Shown: positions 1 through 7,199 of the stretch, piece by piece
Layout of the letters: the number at the start of each line of letters is the position of its first letter
Position numbering within the stretch: the stretch's first letter is position 1
Assembly (NCBI GenBank): GCA_015067605.1
Contig: SVME01000011.1
Coordinates: 1 to 35,472 of the forward strand
Length of the DNA: 35,472 nt
Source of the DNA: Oscillospiraceae bacterium
GTDB lineage: Bacteria; Bacillota; Clostridia; Oscillospirales; Oscillospiraceae
Reading direction: 5' to 3'
Translations under genes and position numbers: made by a program
The notes under the pieces: generated by a model
The model's database searches: none
Seen by the model: the letters and a program-made list of their open reading frames with translations, nothing else
What the model was told of the DNA's origin: nothing

Positions 1-96
1 AAGACTCAGGTTCAGGTCGTTTCCTGGTACGACAACGAGAACTCCTACGTTTCTCAGATGGTCCGCACCATCAAGCACTTCTCCACCCTGCTGTAA
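1..96 (+). CDS. gap: Glyceraldehyde-3-phosphate dehydrogenase, C-terminal fragment (5' truncated by window edge)
   Basis: Only the last 31 codons are inside the window. They read KTQVQVVSWYDNENSYVSQM and end in KHFSTLL before a TAA stop. The WYDNE-x-SY-x-x-Q/R-M block is the C-terminal helix signature of glycolytic type I GAPDH, which oxidises glyceraldehyde-3-phosphate to 1,3-bisphosphoglycerate in the cytoplasm. A strong intrinsic terminator follows 21 bases after the stop, so this is the end of its transcript. The residues are characteristic enough for the family call; NAD versus NADP use cannot be judged from this fragment. Confidence 0.93.
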   Translation, partial: KTQVQVVSWYDNENSYVSQMVRTIKHFSTLL

Positions 97-117
97 TTCC
101 CAGTAAGGTAACATTCA

Positions 118-146
118 CGGGCGTGCCACTCGGCACGCCCGTTTTT
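118..146 (+). terminator. Intrinsic terminator of gap
   Basis: A perfect 10-bp stem (118-127 with 132-141), GC-rich, with a 4-base loop, is followed directly by five T's. It lies 21 bases after the gap stop codon. Confidence 0.93.
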
Positions 147-160
147 AACTCTTAAAAATC

Positions 161-400
161 AATTATCGTTTACGTTACAGAAAAGCTGTCATTGCGAGGG
201 CCGTAGGCCCGTGGCAATCTCCTGCTGAAATGCTACATCAATAATAAGCGTTGAGGAATGAATATGACGTTTTGACGCTGTTTTCATTTCTGTGGGCTGA
301 TATAGTACAAACGCTGTACCGGAAGATTGCCACGTCGCCCTTTCAGGGCTCCTCGCAATGACATGGTTGTTCGATACGTCGGTGCGCTAAACGATAACTT
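161..400. repeat. Composite repeat: F1 ends enclosing a TGTCATTGCGAGG inverted-repeat element
   Basis: The left end AATTATCGTTTACG (161-174) and right end GCGCTAAACGATAACTT (384-400) belong to the repeat family that recurs through this window, here called F1. Inside is a second element with 13-bp perfect inverted ends, TGTCATTGCGAGG (187-199) and CCTCGCAATGACA (351-363), and inner arms GTGGCAATCT / AGATTGCCAC. The block 161-363 recurs at 16116-16318 with the same length and about a dozen mismatches. It has no coding capacity and resembles a miniature inverted-repeat (MITE-like) element. It fills most of the gap between gap and the lipoprotein gene. Confidence 0.85.
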
Positions 401-438
401 ATCTCACGAATGATTTTGTGATCATCGGAGGAATGACT

Positions 439-1005
439 ATGAAGAAAGTGATTTTTATCTTAGCGTTGGCAATGGCGCTGGCACTCAGCGGTTGCACGGA
501 GGAAGTCACCGTCACTGCCCCCACCTACACTGCCCCTACGCTACCGGATTTCAATCAGAGCCTGTCGCCGGAGGAGCATTTATTTGCGGCAATGGACCAG
601 CTTTATGCGCTGGACAGCTTCACCGTGACCTACGGCTCCGGCTGGAAGGATAAGCTGACCCTGACCACCGGTTCCGGCGAGGACACCTTTGCCGCTCTGC
701 GAGAGCTGGTGCCCAACGAAGATTTTATCAGTCATTTCAGCGCCGGCAGTATGACGGTCAGCCCCAGCAATACAGGAAGCTTTTTGTACCAGTCCGGTAG
801 CCTGACAGCCGAAGAGGTTTGTAAGCTGATATGCAACCGCTCCTTGACGGAGCAAGAGCTGGCGGCGTTGGAAAATTACACCGAGGTCACCGGTCAGATT
901 CGCATCGGACTGGATGCCGACCGGTGCTTCCAGTTACTGGAGGTAGACCTCACACTGGACGATACCCATTGGCTTCTGCAAATTCAAATTAAAGAAATAA
1001 CGTAA
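439..1005 (+). CDS. Small hypothetical lipoprotein
   Basis: This encodes 188 residues. The N-terminus MKKVIFILALAMALALSGC is a lipoprotein signal peptide with lipobox LSGC and Cys19 as the predicted lipidated residue, so the product should sit on the outer face of the membrane. The remainder has Thr/Pro-rich spacing (about 20-45) and then a mixed alpha/beta region with no motif I recognise. The start at 439 is preferred because GGAGG (427-431) lies 7 bases upstream. An in-frame GTG at 418 and ATG at 433 are respectively upstream of, or too close to, that site. The TAA stop is formed by the first three bases of an F1 repeat. The gene converges on the lipoprotein gene at 1136-3064. Function unknown. 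Confidence 0.75.
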   Translation: MKKVIFILALAMALALSGCTEEVTVTAPTYTAPTLPDFNQSLSPEEHLFAAMDQLYALDSFTVTYGSGWKDKLTLTTGSGEDTFAALRELVPNEDFISHFSAGSMTVSPSNTGSFLYQSGSLTAEEVCKLICNRSLTEQELAALENYTEVTGQIRIGLDADRCFQLLEVDLTLDDTHWLLQIQIKEIT

Positions 1006-1117
1006 ATTATCGTTTAGCGTAGAAGGTTTGTATCCGCCAATGCCTCCCTCTGCGGCTCTTGGCGAGTCGCAGAGGGAGGCATTGGTTCGTGCAAACTTGC
1101 GCCGCTAAACGATAATT
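1003..1117. repeat. F1 repeat with a 22-bp inner hairpin between convergent genes
   Basis: The left end TAAATTATCGTTTAGCG (1003-1019) and right end CGCTAAACGATAATT (1103-1117) are matching inverted ends. The interior is a different inverted repeat: 1037-1058 pairs with 1064-1085 over 22 bases with a single G-U, around a 5-base loop. The element lies exactly between two convergent genes and contributes the stop codon of the upstream one. The hairpin could act as a bidirectional transcription barrier, although it lacks a T-run. Confidence 0.87.
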
Positions 1118-1135
1118 CGAAACAAAATGCTTTTA

Positions 1136-3064
1136 TCAGTCGGTCAGTTGGATGTAGGCCTCGGCGGAATAGCCGATGATTTCACGGTTCTGATAACGGA
1201 TACGAACCTTGTACCATACGGGGAAATCGGGATCTTCGGATTCTACCGTTTCCAAAACCGTTACGGGAGAACCCTTGGCCTGTTTTACGATGCTGTCTGG
1301 GTCGCTGGGATTCGTCAGGATGCAGGGGTAATTTCTGCCGGGACCCTCTCGCAGATTCAGCCAGGAACTGGGATTGGAAATGTTTACGAATCCAATTTTT
1401 TCAGGAGAAGGAGTATCCGGTTGCTCGGGAGGTGCCGATTCTTCGGGAACTTCTCCGTGTACTACATCCTCCGAATCGATCCACTCCTGTCCGTGCAGGC
1501 TGAACGGGTCGTAAATTACAATCACATTCACAATATAGCGGTTCAGCTCCGCAAAAAATTCAGAAATGTTGCTGGCGTTTTCCTGATTGTTGTAGTGTCC
1601 TACGGAATTGGAAAGGATGACGTTGGTGAAGGAATTGCCGTCAAAACGGAACAGCTTATATGCGTAGGAGGTATAGAGTCCTTCGTCGCGGTTGGATTGG
1701 CTTTGACGATAAACCACAAGGCAGTCCTTGCCCTCGTAGGAGGAGAGGTAGCAGGCAGAATCCGACAAATCCACCGTTTCCAGAATCTTGCGTACGCCGT
1801 GGTCAAACCGAATCACGAGCAAAACCCAGTGACCGTTTTGCTTTCCAATGCAGAGGATTTCCTTCTCCGCTTTGCCTGACAGGTCTGCTGTGACAAAGAA
1901 GATATTGGTGTAGCCGTCTTTTTGTAAGGTGCTTTCTAAATAAACGTACTGGTTGCTTTCCTCAATGGCCTGTGGGACGAACCAGCTGTTGCCATCAATG
2001 TACAGGGTTGTGCCATCCACATAGAGATCCGCAAACGCAATTCCTGCGGTGACGATATCCGGAACGGAATAAGCCTTCAGCACCAGCTTATCCCCCTGCT
2101 GATCCGCAACAATCAGGCCGGAACGATTGTCAACGGGATTGATGCCCGGATAGTCGAAGCAAAATGCCTGACTCATAGCGCCGAAATAGGGGTCAAGGTC
2201 CGGATTGATGGCATCCTCAGGGAACCAGCCATTTACAAAGTGTGTATAGGTGAATATATGCTCCTCTTGATTGTCCCGGTCGATATCCACGGTGAAGGTG
2301 CCCTGGAAGGAACCGAAGGCGCCTTCCAGCGCCGCCAGAATACTGTCGGAATAAGCGGCATCGTATGTAAAGGCGGTGTAATCCTGCAGACCGGTTTCTA
2401 CCGGTGTTAGGGCAAGGTCATCCAGAAAAGCCCTGGATTCTTCCGGCGACAGATTCGTACCATTCACCTTCACCCATGTTTCGGGGGTGGAGGTTTTGGA
2501 ACATTCCGGTGTGATAAGGTCAAAAGAAGGGGCATCCGGATTGCGGGTGGAGTAATACAGAGGTATCACATCGTCTACATGGTCGCCGTGCTGTACTGAG
2601 TCGTAGTCCACCGAATAGTTATAGTAAATCGAACCGTCTTTGGAAAGGTATAGTCCCATGGCACCGGAGGGACTGTAAAAATAGCTGCATTCTTTTTTGT
2701 CTGTGGGATCGAAGTACAGCAGCGAGTCGGAGTAGTACATTTCGATATCGCCGTCATTGTCCATATCACCGACATGAGCATAGCGGTCGTGGAAGGTGGG
2801 GTTTTCGTAGGCATCGTACAAAAACGCAGCGGCCAGCAGGGAATATTCCGTCTGCTGCAAAATGGGAGCCAGCTCCTCATCGGACAGGGTAATCTGCTCC
2901 GGTTTTTGAGGTTCGGGGTCTTGCGGTGTATGCTGAATGGTGGGCCTTGGCGACTGAGGGAGTTGCGTTGTATCCGTACGAGTCTGATCCTTGACGGTGG
3001 GGATGATATTGCAGCCGCACAGAAGCAGACACAGGACAAGAATGAATGGTAGAACGCGTTTCAT
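1136..3064 (-). CDS. Large lipoprotein with C-terminal bacterial SH3-like domain
   Basis: This encodes 642 residues. The N-terminus MKRVLPFILVLCLLLCGC carries a lipobox (LLCGC, Cys18) and is followed by a Thr/Gln/Pro linker (about 25-60). The middle contains acidic segments such as VGDMDNDGDIEMYY and VDIDRDNQEE. These look like the calcium-loop/FG-GAP-type patches common in secreted Firmicutes proteins. The C-terminus (about 555-640; NISNPSSWLNLREGPGRNYP, then WYKVRIRYQNREIIGYSAEAYI) matches SH3_3-type domains, which usually bind peptidoglycan. An AGAGGTGA ribosome site precedes the ATG on the minus strand. A candidate promoter lies at 3114-3143. Likely a cell-surface or wall-associated protein; substrate unknown. 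Confidence 0.8.
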   Translation of the reverse strand: MKRVLPFILVLCLLLCGCNIIPTVKDQTRTDTTQLPQSPRPTIQHTPQDPEPQKPEQITLSDEELAPILQQTEYSLLAAAFLYDAYENPTFHDRYAHVGDMDNDGDIEMYYSDSLLYFDPTDKKECSYFYSPSGAMGLYLSKDGSIYYNYSVDYDSVQHGDHVDDVIPLYYSTRNPDAPSFDLITPECSKTSTPETWVKVNGTNLSPEESRAFLDDLALTPVETGLQDYTAFTYDAAYSDSILAALEGAFGSFQGTFTVDIDRDNQEEHIFTYTHFVNGWFPEDAINPDLDPYFGAMSQAFCFDYPGINPVDNRSGLIVADQQGDKLVLKAYSVPDIVTAGIAFADLYVDGTTLYIDGNSWFVPQAIEESNQYVYLESTLQKDGYTNIFFVTADLSGKAEKEILCIGKQNGHWVLLVIRFDHGVRKILETVDLSDSACYLSSYEGKDCLVVYRQSQSNRDEGLYTSYAYKLFRFDGNSFTNVILSNSVGHYNNQENASNISEFFAELNRYIVNVIVIYDPFSLHGQEWIDSEDVVHGEVPEESAPPEQPDTPSPEKIGFVNISNPSSWLNLREGPGRNYPCILTNPSDPDSIVKQAKGSPVTVLETVESEDPDFPVWYKVRIRYQNREIIGYSAEAYIQLTD

Positions 3065-3113
3065 AACAGGTCACCTCTTTAGAAATTCGTAAATATCTGC
3101 CATACTTTAGAAT

Positions 3114-3143
3114 AGAATAACAGCTCTGTGCCTGCTTTGTCAA
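3114..3143 (-). promoter_or_regulatory. Candidate sigma-A promoter for the SH3 lipoprotein gene
   Basis: On the minus strand TTGACA (3138-3143) and TATTCT (3114-3119) are separated by 18 bases, about 50 bases before the start codon at 3064. A second, very similar minus-strand box pair with the same 18-base spacing lies at 3439-3468, on the other side of the repeat at 3207-3433. Confidence 0.6.
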
Positions 3144-3206
3144 CAGAGGAAGATAAATATATCGTAATGCGGCTTCCAATACGTCTATTTAGATTCCCAC
3201 CTGCGG

Positions 3207-3433
3207 TAAATTATCGTTGTGATTATCGGGTTGAATAAGCACGACTGTGAAAATATCCAAACACCCCAGCGTAGGGAGCGATGCCCACATCGCCACCACT
3301 CATTTACCGACGAGTACACAGGGCCGATGTGGGCATCGGCCCCTACGAAGGTGCTGGTGTTCGGGCCGTCGAGGACGCCGGCCCCTACGAAGGTGTGCAA
3401 GTTGATGACTTGCTTACAAAAGCCGATAACCAC
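3207..3433. repeat. Degenerate F1-type repeat enclosing a GTAGGG...CCCTAC inverted repeat
   Basis: The left end TAAATTATCGTT (3207-3218) is an F1 end. It runs into GTGATTATCGG (3219-3229), which is inverted as CCGATAACCAC at 3423-3433 with one mismatch. Inside, 3271-3292 and 3324-3345 are inverted copies of a GTAGGG-GCGATGCCCACATCG sequence. GGCCCCTACGAAGGTG is directly repeated at 3338-3353 and 3380-3395. Short reading frames here are incidental. Together with the flanking promoters this accounts for the gene-free stretch 3065-3579. Confidence 0.7.
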
Positions 3434-3438
3434 ATCAT

Positions 3439-3468
3439 AGAATAACAGCCCTGTTACCCTTTTGTCAA
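3439..3468 (-). promoter_or_regulatory. Second minus-strand promoter-like motif, copy of 3114-3143
   Basis: On the minus strand TTGACA (3463-3468), an 18-base spacer and TATTCT (3439-3444) match the 3114-3143 motif at about 24 of 30 positions. It points towards the SH3 lipoprotein gene but lies beyond the repeat. It may be an older or duplicated promoter. Confidence 0.4.
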
Positions 3469-3517
3469 TAAAAGGTTGCCTAAACGTGGATATGACCGTG
3501 GAAAAGGTGGGTTTTTG

Positions 3518-3546
3518 TTGACACCGATTGTAGGGCGTGGTAAAAT
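3518..3546 (+). promoter_or_regulatory. Sigma-A promoter of the repeat-tail membrane protein gene
   Basis: A consensus TTGACA (3518-3523), a 17-base spacer and TAAAAT (3541-3546) lie 34 bases before the ATG at 3580. AAGGAG (3564-3569) is the ribosome binding site. Confidence 0.75.
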
Positions 3547-3579
3547 ATATCCAGAATCAGGAAAAGGAGTGATATATCC

Positions 3580-4533
3580 ATGGACAACCAGATTCCTAGT
3601 AATGGTAGCAATGTTCCGGAACAGCCGCCGGTGCAGCAGACGCCTGTGCAACCGGTTCAGCAGCCTGTGTATCAGGCACCGCCGCAGCCGGCGTATCAGC
3701 AGCCTGTTTGTCAGGCACCCCCTCAGCCGGTGTATCAGCAGCCTGTTCGTCAGGCACCCCCTCAGCCGGTGTATCAGCAGCCTGTTTATAAGGCACCACC
3801 CCAGCCGGTATACCAGCAGCCTGTTCGTCAGGCACCCCCTCAGCCGGTGTATCAGCAGCCTGTTTATAAGGCACCACCCCAGCCGGTATACCAGCAGCCT
3901 GTCTATCAGGTACCCCCACAAAACAAAATCAAACAGCACCGTCAAATTCCCACCGTTCCGCTGATTATGGTAATCATTTTGGCCACTTGGTGGATGCGGG
4001 ATTTTGCAGAGTGGTGTGGCCGCGGATACTCTTTTACAATCAATTCGGTGATTCTGAATACAGTGGGTCTTGGCCTGATGGTTGCAGGCGTATGCAGACA
4101 TAAGAACGGCCGGTCGATTCTGTTTGCTTCTGGCTTGTTCGTAGCAGTGCTGGCAAATTTGCTTGCATGGAGATTCTATTTACCTGAGTTTGAAAATATC
4201 GTTTTTTATCTGCACAATAACTATTTTGATTCGCTTATATCTGCTGCAGGGAGTCTGCTGTGTAATTTGCTATGTATCGTCATTGGTGTGGCGTACATTG
4301 TCAACAAAAAACCTTTTGCCACCACGGTCAAGTTCATTCTGTCCATTGCGGTTCTGGTAGTTTCGGTTCTGTGCGTCTTGGCCAGCATCGTGTTTGTTTT
4401 GGGACAGGAGTATTTGTACAATAATGGCATACTGCGTTCTGCTATTTCGGAATATGTGGCCTATGGTCTTGTGGATGTTGCGGCGGCCGTGTGCTTCATG
4501 ACTTTTACACCGGCAAAAGAGAAAAATGTCTGA
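3580..4533 (+). CDS. Membrane protein with Pro/Gln/Tyr-rich tandem-repeat N-terminal tail
   Basis: This encodes 317 residues. Residues 1-26 are polar. Residues 27-114 are nearly seven copies of a 13-residue unit, QQPVYQAPPQPVY, with Y/C/R alternating at one position. The rest carries about six hydrophobic segments, for example VPLIMVIILATWW, SVILNTVGLGLMVAG, SILFASGLFVAVLANLL, LLCNLLCIVIGVAYIV and FILSIAVLVVSVLCVLASI. It is therefore a polytopic membrane protein with a disordered, probably cytoplasmic tail of the kind seen in many Firmicutes proteins of unknown function. It has its own promoter and ribosome site. No enzyme motif is visible. Confidence 0.78.
   Translation: MDNQIPSNGSNVPEQPPVQQTPVQPVQQPVYQAPPQPAYQQPVCQAPPQPVYQQPVRQAPPQPVYQQPVYKAPPQPVYQQPVRQAPPQPVYQQPVYKAPPQPVYQQPVYQVPPQNKIKQHRQIPTVPLIMVIILATWWMRDFAEWCGRGYSFTINSVILNTVGLGLMVAGVCRHKNGRSILFASGLFVAVLANLLAWRFYLPEFENIVFYLHNNYFDSLISAAGSLLCNLLCIVIGVAYIVNKKPFATTVKFILSIAVLVVSVLCVLASIVFVLGQEYLYNNGILRSAISEYVAYGLVDVAAAVCFMTFTPAKEKNV
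3658..3921 (+). repeat. 39-bp coding tandem repeat (about 6.8 units) with a perfect 78-bp higher-order copy
   Basis: Units of 39 bp encode QQPV(Y/C/R)(Q/K)APPQPVY. Units 3-4 (3736-3813) and units 5-6 (3814-3891) are identical over 78 bp, which indicates a recent two-unit duplication. Copy number is likely to vary between strains. Confidence 0.9.
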
Positions 4534-4595
4534 CTGTTTTGGCGGTTTGACTGAAAAAATGTTGAAAAAACTGCGTAATTTCTTTCAAAAACCTC

Positions 4596-4624
4596 TTGCA
4601 AAACCGTCAAGCAAGTGTTATAAT
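4596..4624 (+). promoter_or_regulatory. Promoter of the rimP-nusA-infB operon
   Basis: TTGCAA (4596-4601), a 17-base spacer and a perfect TATAAT (4619-4624) predict transcription from about 4631. That gives a leader of about 70 bases before rimP. Confidence 0.85.
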
Positions 4625-4652
4625 ACCAGTAATCTAGCGTAGAATATACGAA

Positions 4653-4680
4653 AGAGAGGGGTTCAACCCCTCTCTTTTTG
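4653..4680 (+). terminator. Terminator-like hairpin in the rimP leader (candidate attenuator)
   Basis: A 9-bp GC-rich stem (4653-4661 with 4667-4675) with a 5-base loop, TTCAA, runs into a T-run ending at 4679. It lies between the promoter and the rimP start, so every transcript of the operon must read through it. That placement fits attenuation or antitermination control of a nusA operon, but I see no competing antiterminator stem by eye. Confidence 0.7.
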
Positions 4681-4699
4681 CGAAGTGAGGCGAAAGATT

Positions 4700-5152
4700 T
4701 TGAAAATCACAGAACAGGTAGCGGCCTTTGCCCAGCCTGTGGTGGAGGCTCATGGTTGCTCGTTGTGGGACGTAGAATATGTTCGGGAAGGCTCCGAGCG
4801 GTTCCTGCGGCTCTACATCGATAAAGAGGGCGGCGTGGACATCACCGACTGCGAAGCCATCTCCCGTGCGGTGGATCCCATTCTCGACGAGAAAGATCCC
4901 ATTCAGGAATCCTACCATTTCGAGGTCTGCTCTGCCGGTCTGGAGCGGGCGCTGAAGCGTCCTTCCGACTTTGAGCGGTTCATGGGCAGCCCCATCATGG
5001 TCAAGCTCTACCGTCCCCACAATGGTCTGAAGGAGTTCCCCGGCATCCTTCGGGGCTACGACGATGGCAAGGTCACTGTGGAGGCCGGCAAGGAAACATT
5101 AACTTTTGAAAAATCTCAGGTGGCACTGGTGCGTCTGAGAGTGGAATTCTAA
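4700..5152 (+). CDS. rimP: Ribosome maturation factor RimP
   Basis: About 150 residues, the normal family length. RimP (YlxS/DUF150) is needed for maturation of the 30S subunit. The N-terminal domain shows the typical QPVVEAHGCSLWDVEYVREG, LRLYIDKEGGVDITDCEAIS and SAGLERALKR blocks. The second half (about 80-150) is the SH3-like C-terminal domain ending in ALVRLRVEF. The TTG at 4700 is chosen because GTGAGG (4685-4690) sits at ribosome-site distance. An alternative GTG at 4685 would add five residues but has no upstream site. It is the first gene of the operon, with nusA 15 bases downstream. Confidence 0.9.
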   Translation: MKITEQVAAFAQPVVEAHGCSLWDVEYVREGSERFLRLYIDKEGGVDITDCEAISRAVDPILDEKDPIQESYHFEVCSAGLERALKRPSDFERFMGSPIMVKLYRPHNGLKEFPGILRGYDDGKVTVEAGKETLTFEKSQVALVRLRVEF

Positions 5153-5167
5153 CAGGAGGAACATTCA

Positions 5168-6286
5168 ATGGCAAGAAATACGAGAGCCAAGAAGCAGCCC
5201 GAGGCCCACAAGATCGACGGCGTGGAGATTTTCGCCGCGCTGCGTGAGCTGGAAAAGACCCAGGGCATCCCCGTGGATTATATGCTGGAGCGTCTGAAGC
5301 AGGCGCTGGCCAACGCTTACCGCAAGGATCGGGAGGATCATCGGGATGTGCCTGCCGAGAACGTGGTGGTGGACGTGTCCGAAAGCGGCATTTCCATGTT
5401 CCAGGTAAAGACTGTGGTGGAGGAGCTGGAGGATACCGCTCTGGAGATCCACATCGACACCGCTCGGAATATGAACCCCAGCGTGCAGGTGGGTGACACA
5501 GTCACCATCCCTGTGGACGTGGAGAAGTTCGGCCGCATCGCCGCCCAGACCGCCAAGCAGGTGGTGATTCAGGGCATCCGTGAGGCTCAGCGTGGCATGG
5601 TCTACGAAAGCTACTCCAACAAGACCCAGGAGCTGCTCACCGGTACCGTCCTGCGGCTTGACCCCAGCGGCGATATGATTGTCACCGTGGGCGCCGGCAA
5701 CGAGAAGCACAACGCCATCCTTCGCACCAGCGAGCAGATCCCCGGCGAGAGCTATCAGGAAGGCGACAAGATTCGTGTGTATGTGCTGGAGGCCCGTCAG
5801 GGTGCCCGCAGCACCAATGTTTATGTGTCCCGCACCCATCCCAATCTGGTGCGCCGGCTGTTTGAGCTGGAGACTCCCGAGATTGCGGAGGGTCAGGTTG
5901 AGATTCGCAACATCGCCCGTGAGGCCGGTTCCCGTTCCAAGATGGCGGTTCGTGCCGCAATGGAGGGCATCGATCCTGTTGGCGCTTGTGTCGGTCCTCG
6001 TGGCGGACGTGTGGGCGCCGTTGTGGAGGAGCTCCACGGCGAGAAGATCGACATCGTTATCTGGTCCGAGGATCCCTGCGAGTACGTCAAGGCGGCGCTG
6101 AGCCCCGCAGACGTTATCAGCGTGGAGCCCATCTCCGGCCAGAAGGCCTGCCGTGTTGTGGTGCCCGACGACCAGCTGAGTCTGGCCATCGGCAAGGAGG
6201 GTCAGAACGCCCGCCTCGCCGCCCGCCTCACCGGCTATAAGATTGATATCAAGCCTGCATCTCAGGCAGAAGAAAATGCAGAATGA
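5168..6286 (+). CDS. nusA: Transcription termination/antitermination factor NusA
   Basis: This encodes 372 residues. NusA binds RNA polymerase and nascent RNA and modulates pausing, termination and antitermination. The N-terminal polymerase-binding domain (about 18-150) is preceded by a short basic extension, ARNTRAKKQPEAHK. An S1 domain spans about 158-225. Two KH domains follow, the first containing GACVGPRGGRVGAV (about 271) and the second AIGKEGQNARLAARLTG (about 340). The C-terminal acidic repeats of the 495-residue E. coli protein are absent, as is usual in Firmicutes. AGGAGGA (about 5154-5160) precedes the ATG. The hairpin in the operon leader may provide feedback control. Confidence 0.97.
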   Translation: MARNTRAKKQPEAHKIDGVEIFAALRELEKTQGIPVDYMLERLKQALANAYRKDREDHRDVPAENVVVDVSESGISMFQVKTVVEELEDTALEIHIDTARNMNPSVQVGDTVTIPVDVEKFGRIAAQTAKQVVIQGIREAQRGMVYESYSNKTQELLTGTVLRLDPSGDMIVTVGAGNEKHNAILRTSEQIPGESYQEGDKIRVYVLEARQGARSTNVYVSRTHPNLVRRLFELETPEIAEGQVEIRNIAREAGSRSKMAVRAAMEGIDPVGACVGPRGGRVGAVVEELHGEKIDIVIWSEDPCEYVKAALSPADVISVEPISGQKACRVVVPDDQLSLAIGKEGQNARLAARLTGYKIDIKPASQAEENAE

Positions 6287-6287
6287 T

Positions 6288-6380
6288 AAATTCATAATGC
6301 AAAATGAAGGTATCACCTTCGGTGATGATTTAGAATCAGTCGGCGTAGCCGACACCTCAATTCTGCATTCTGAATTTTGT
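6288..6380. repeat. Intergenic inverted-repeat element with two inner hairpins between nusA and ylxR
   Basis: The ends AAATTCATAATGCAAAATGA (near 6289) and the complement of CAATTCTGCATTCTGAATTT (ending near 6377) are imperfect inverted repeats. Inside are two perfect small hairpins, ATCACC-TTC-GGTGAT and GTCGGC-GTA-GCCGAC. It is noncoding, unrelated to the F1 family, and sits within the operon just before the ylxR ribosome site (AGGAGGT at 6391-6397). Confidence 0.65.
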
Positions 6381-6402
6381 ATTTCAGATTAGGAGGTAGC
6401 TT

Positions 6403-6672
6403 ATGCAAAAGAAAATTCCGCAAAGACAGTGTATGGGCTGCCGGGAACGGAAAAATAAGCGGGATATGATCCGTGTGGTTCGTCAGACCGACGGAAACGT
6501 GTCCCTTGATTTCAGCGGCAAGCTCAACGGCCGTGGCGCATACATCTGCCCCGACCCGGAGTGCCTGAAAAAGGCACGGAAGGCCAAGTCCTTAGACCGG
6601 AGTCTGGAAGTGACCATCCCCGAGGAGGTCTACGACCGGCTGGACAGGGAAATGGAGGGTGGCCGTGGATAA
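6403..6672 (+). CDS. ylxR: YlxR/RnpM family RNA-binding protein
   Basis: This encodes 89 residues, the usual size for DUF448/YlxR. The start KKIPQRQCMGCRERKNKRDM and the central GRGAYICPDPECLKKA block are the family hallmarks, with CxxC-type cysteine pairs in both. Work on the Bacillus subtilis homologue identifies it as RnpM, a modulator of RNase P that binds its RNA; the same role here is inference. It lies in the standard position between nusA and the L7Ae-like gene, has a strong ribosome site, and overlaps the next gene by 8 bases. Confidence 0.93.
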   Translation: MQKKIPQRQCMGCRERKNKRDMIRVVRQTDGNVSLDFSGKLNGRGAYICPDPECLKKARKAKSLDRSLEVTIPEEVYDRLDREMEGGRG

Positions 6673-7072
6673 GGCACTGAATTATCTGGCGCTGGCCCGC
6701 AAGGGCGGCAGAGCCGAGCTGGGCGAGGAGCCGGTGGGCGGTGCCGCCAGAGCCGGCAAGGCGTACCTGATCATCGTGGCTGCCGACGCCGGCGACCACA
6801 CCTGGCGCAGAGCCAAAAGCTTCGCCGCCGGTACGGATCAGCAGTGCCTCAAGCTCCCTTACTCCAAGGATGAGATGGGCATGGCCATCGGCCGGAGCAG
6901 TCTGGCCATCGCCGCCATCACCGATGCGGCCATGGCGCTGGCGCTGGTGAAGGCGCTGCCCAAGCCGGATTTGGCGGTGGTGGAAATGCTGACCTACAAG
7001 ACCAATCGGTTCAAGCGCCGCCAGCAGGAGGCCAAGGCCCACCAGCGGAATGTAAGAAAAGGTAAGAAGTAA
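6665..7072 (+). CDS. L7Ae/L30e-family ribosomal-type protein (YlxQ-like)
   Basis: About 135 residues. KALNYLALARKGGRAELGEE is the start of the L7Ae/L30e/Gadd45 fold, and YLIIVAADAGDHTW followed by LKLPYSKDEMGMAIGRSSLAIAAITD completes it. Relatives bind kink-turn RNA; Bacillus YlxQ occupies this same operon position. The basic tail FKRRQQEAKAHQRNVRKGKK suggests RNA contact. The GTG at 6665 is preferred over the GTG at 6659 because GGAGG (6654-6658) is then 6 bases away. The start overlaps the ylxR stop, so translation is probably coupled. Confidence 0.88.
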   Translation: MDKALNYLALARKGGRAELGEEPVGGAARAGKAYLIIVAADAGDHTWRRAKSFAAGTDQQCLKLPYSKDEMGMAIGRSSLAIAAITDAAMALALVKALPKPDLAVVEMLTYKTNRFKRRQQEAKAHQRNVRKGKK

Positions 7073-7095
7073 GAAACCAACATGATAGCCGAAAT

Positions 7096-7170
7096 AATTG
7101 AAAGTTGAAAATTGAAAATGGAAAATTAGATATGCGATAATTTTCAATTTTCAATTATCAATTCTCAATT
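7096..7170. repeat. AT-rich inverted repeat in the infB upstream gap
   Basis: The arm 7096-7128, made of AATTGAAA/GTTGAAAATTGAAAA words, is inverted at 7141-7170 as TTTTCAATTTTCAATT and AATTCTCAATT. It would fold as a long A-T stem in the operon mRNA. It is noncoding and unrelated in sequence to F1. Confidence 0.65.
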
Positions 7171-7199
7171 GCTCGGCAGAGCATTTTGGAGGTGCGTAT

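Noticed and set aside
418..438. GTG start for the first lipoprotein gene
   Set aside because: It lies upstream of the ribosome binding site. Starting at 439 gives a standard signal peptide beginning MKK with correct spacing.
3658..3921. Possible CRISPR-like array
   Set aside because: The repeats are contiguous, in frame and coding, with no spacers and no cas genes.
5165..6355. A 396-codon minus-strand frame over nusA
   Set aside because: It is a shadow of nusA; no ribosome site, and the sense strand has clear S1 and KH motifs.
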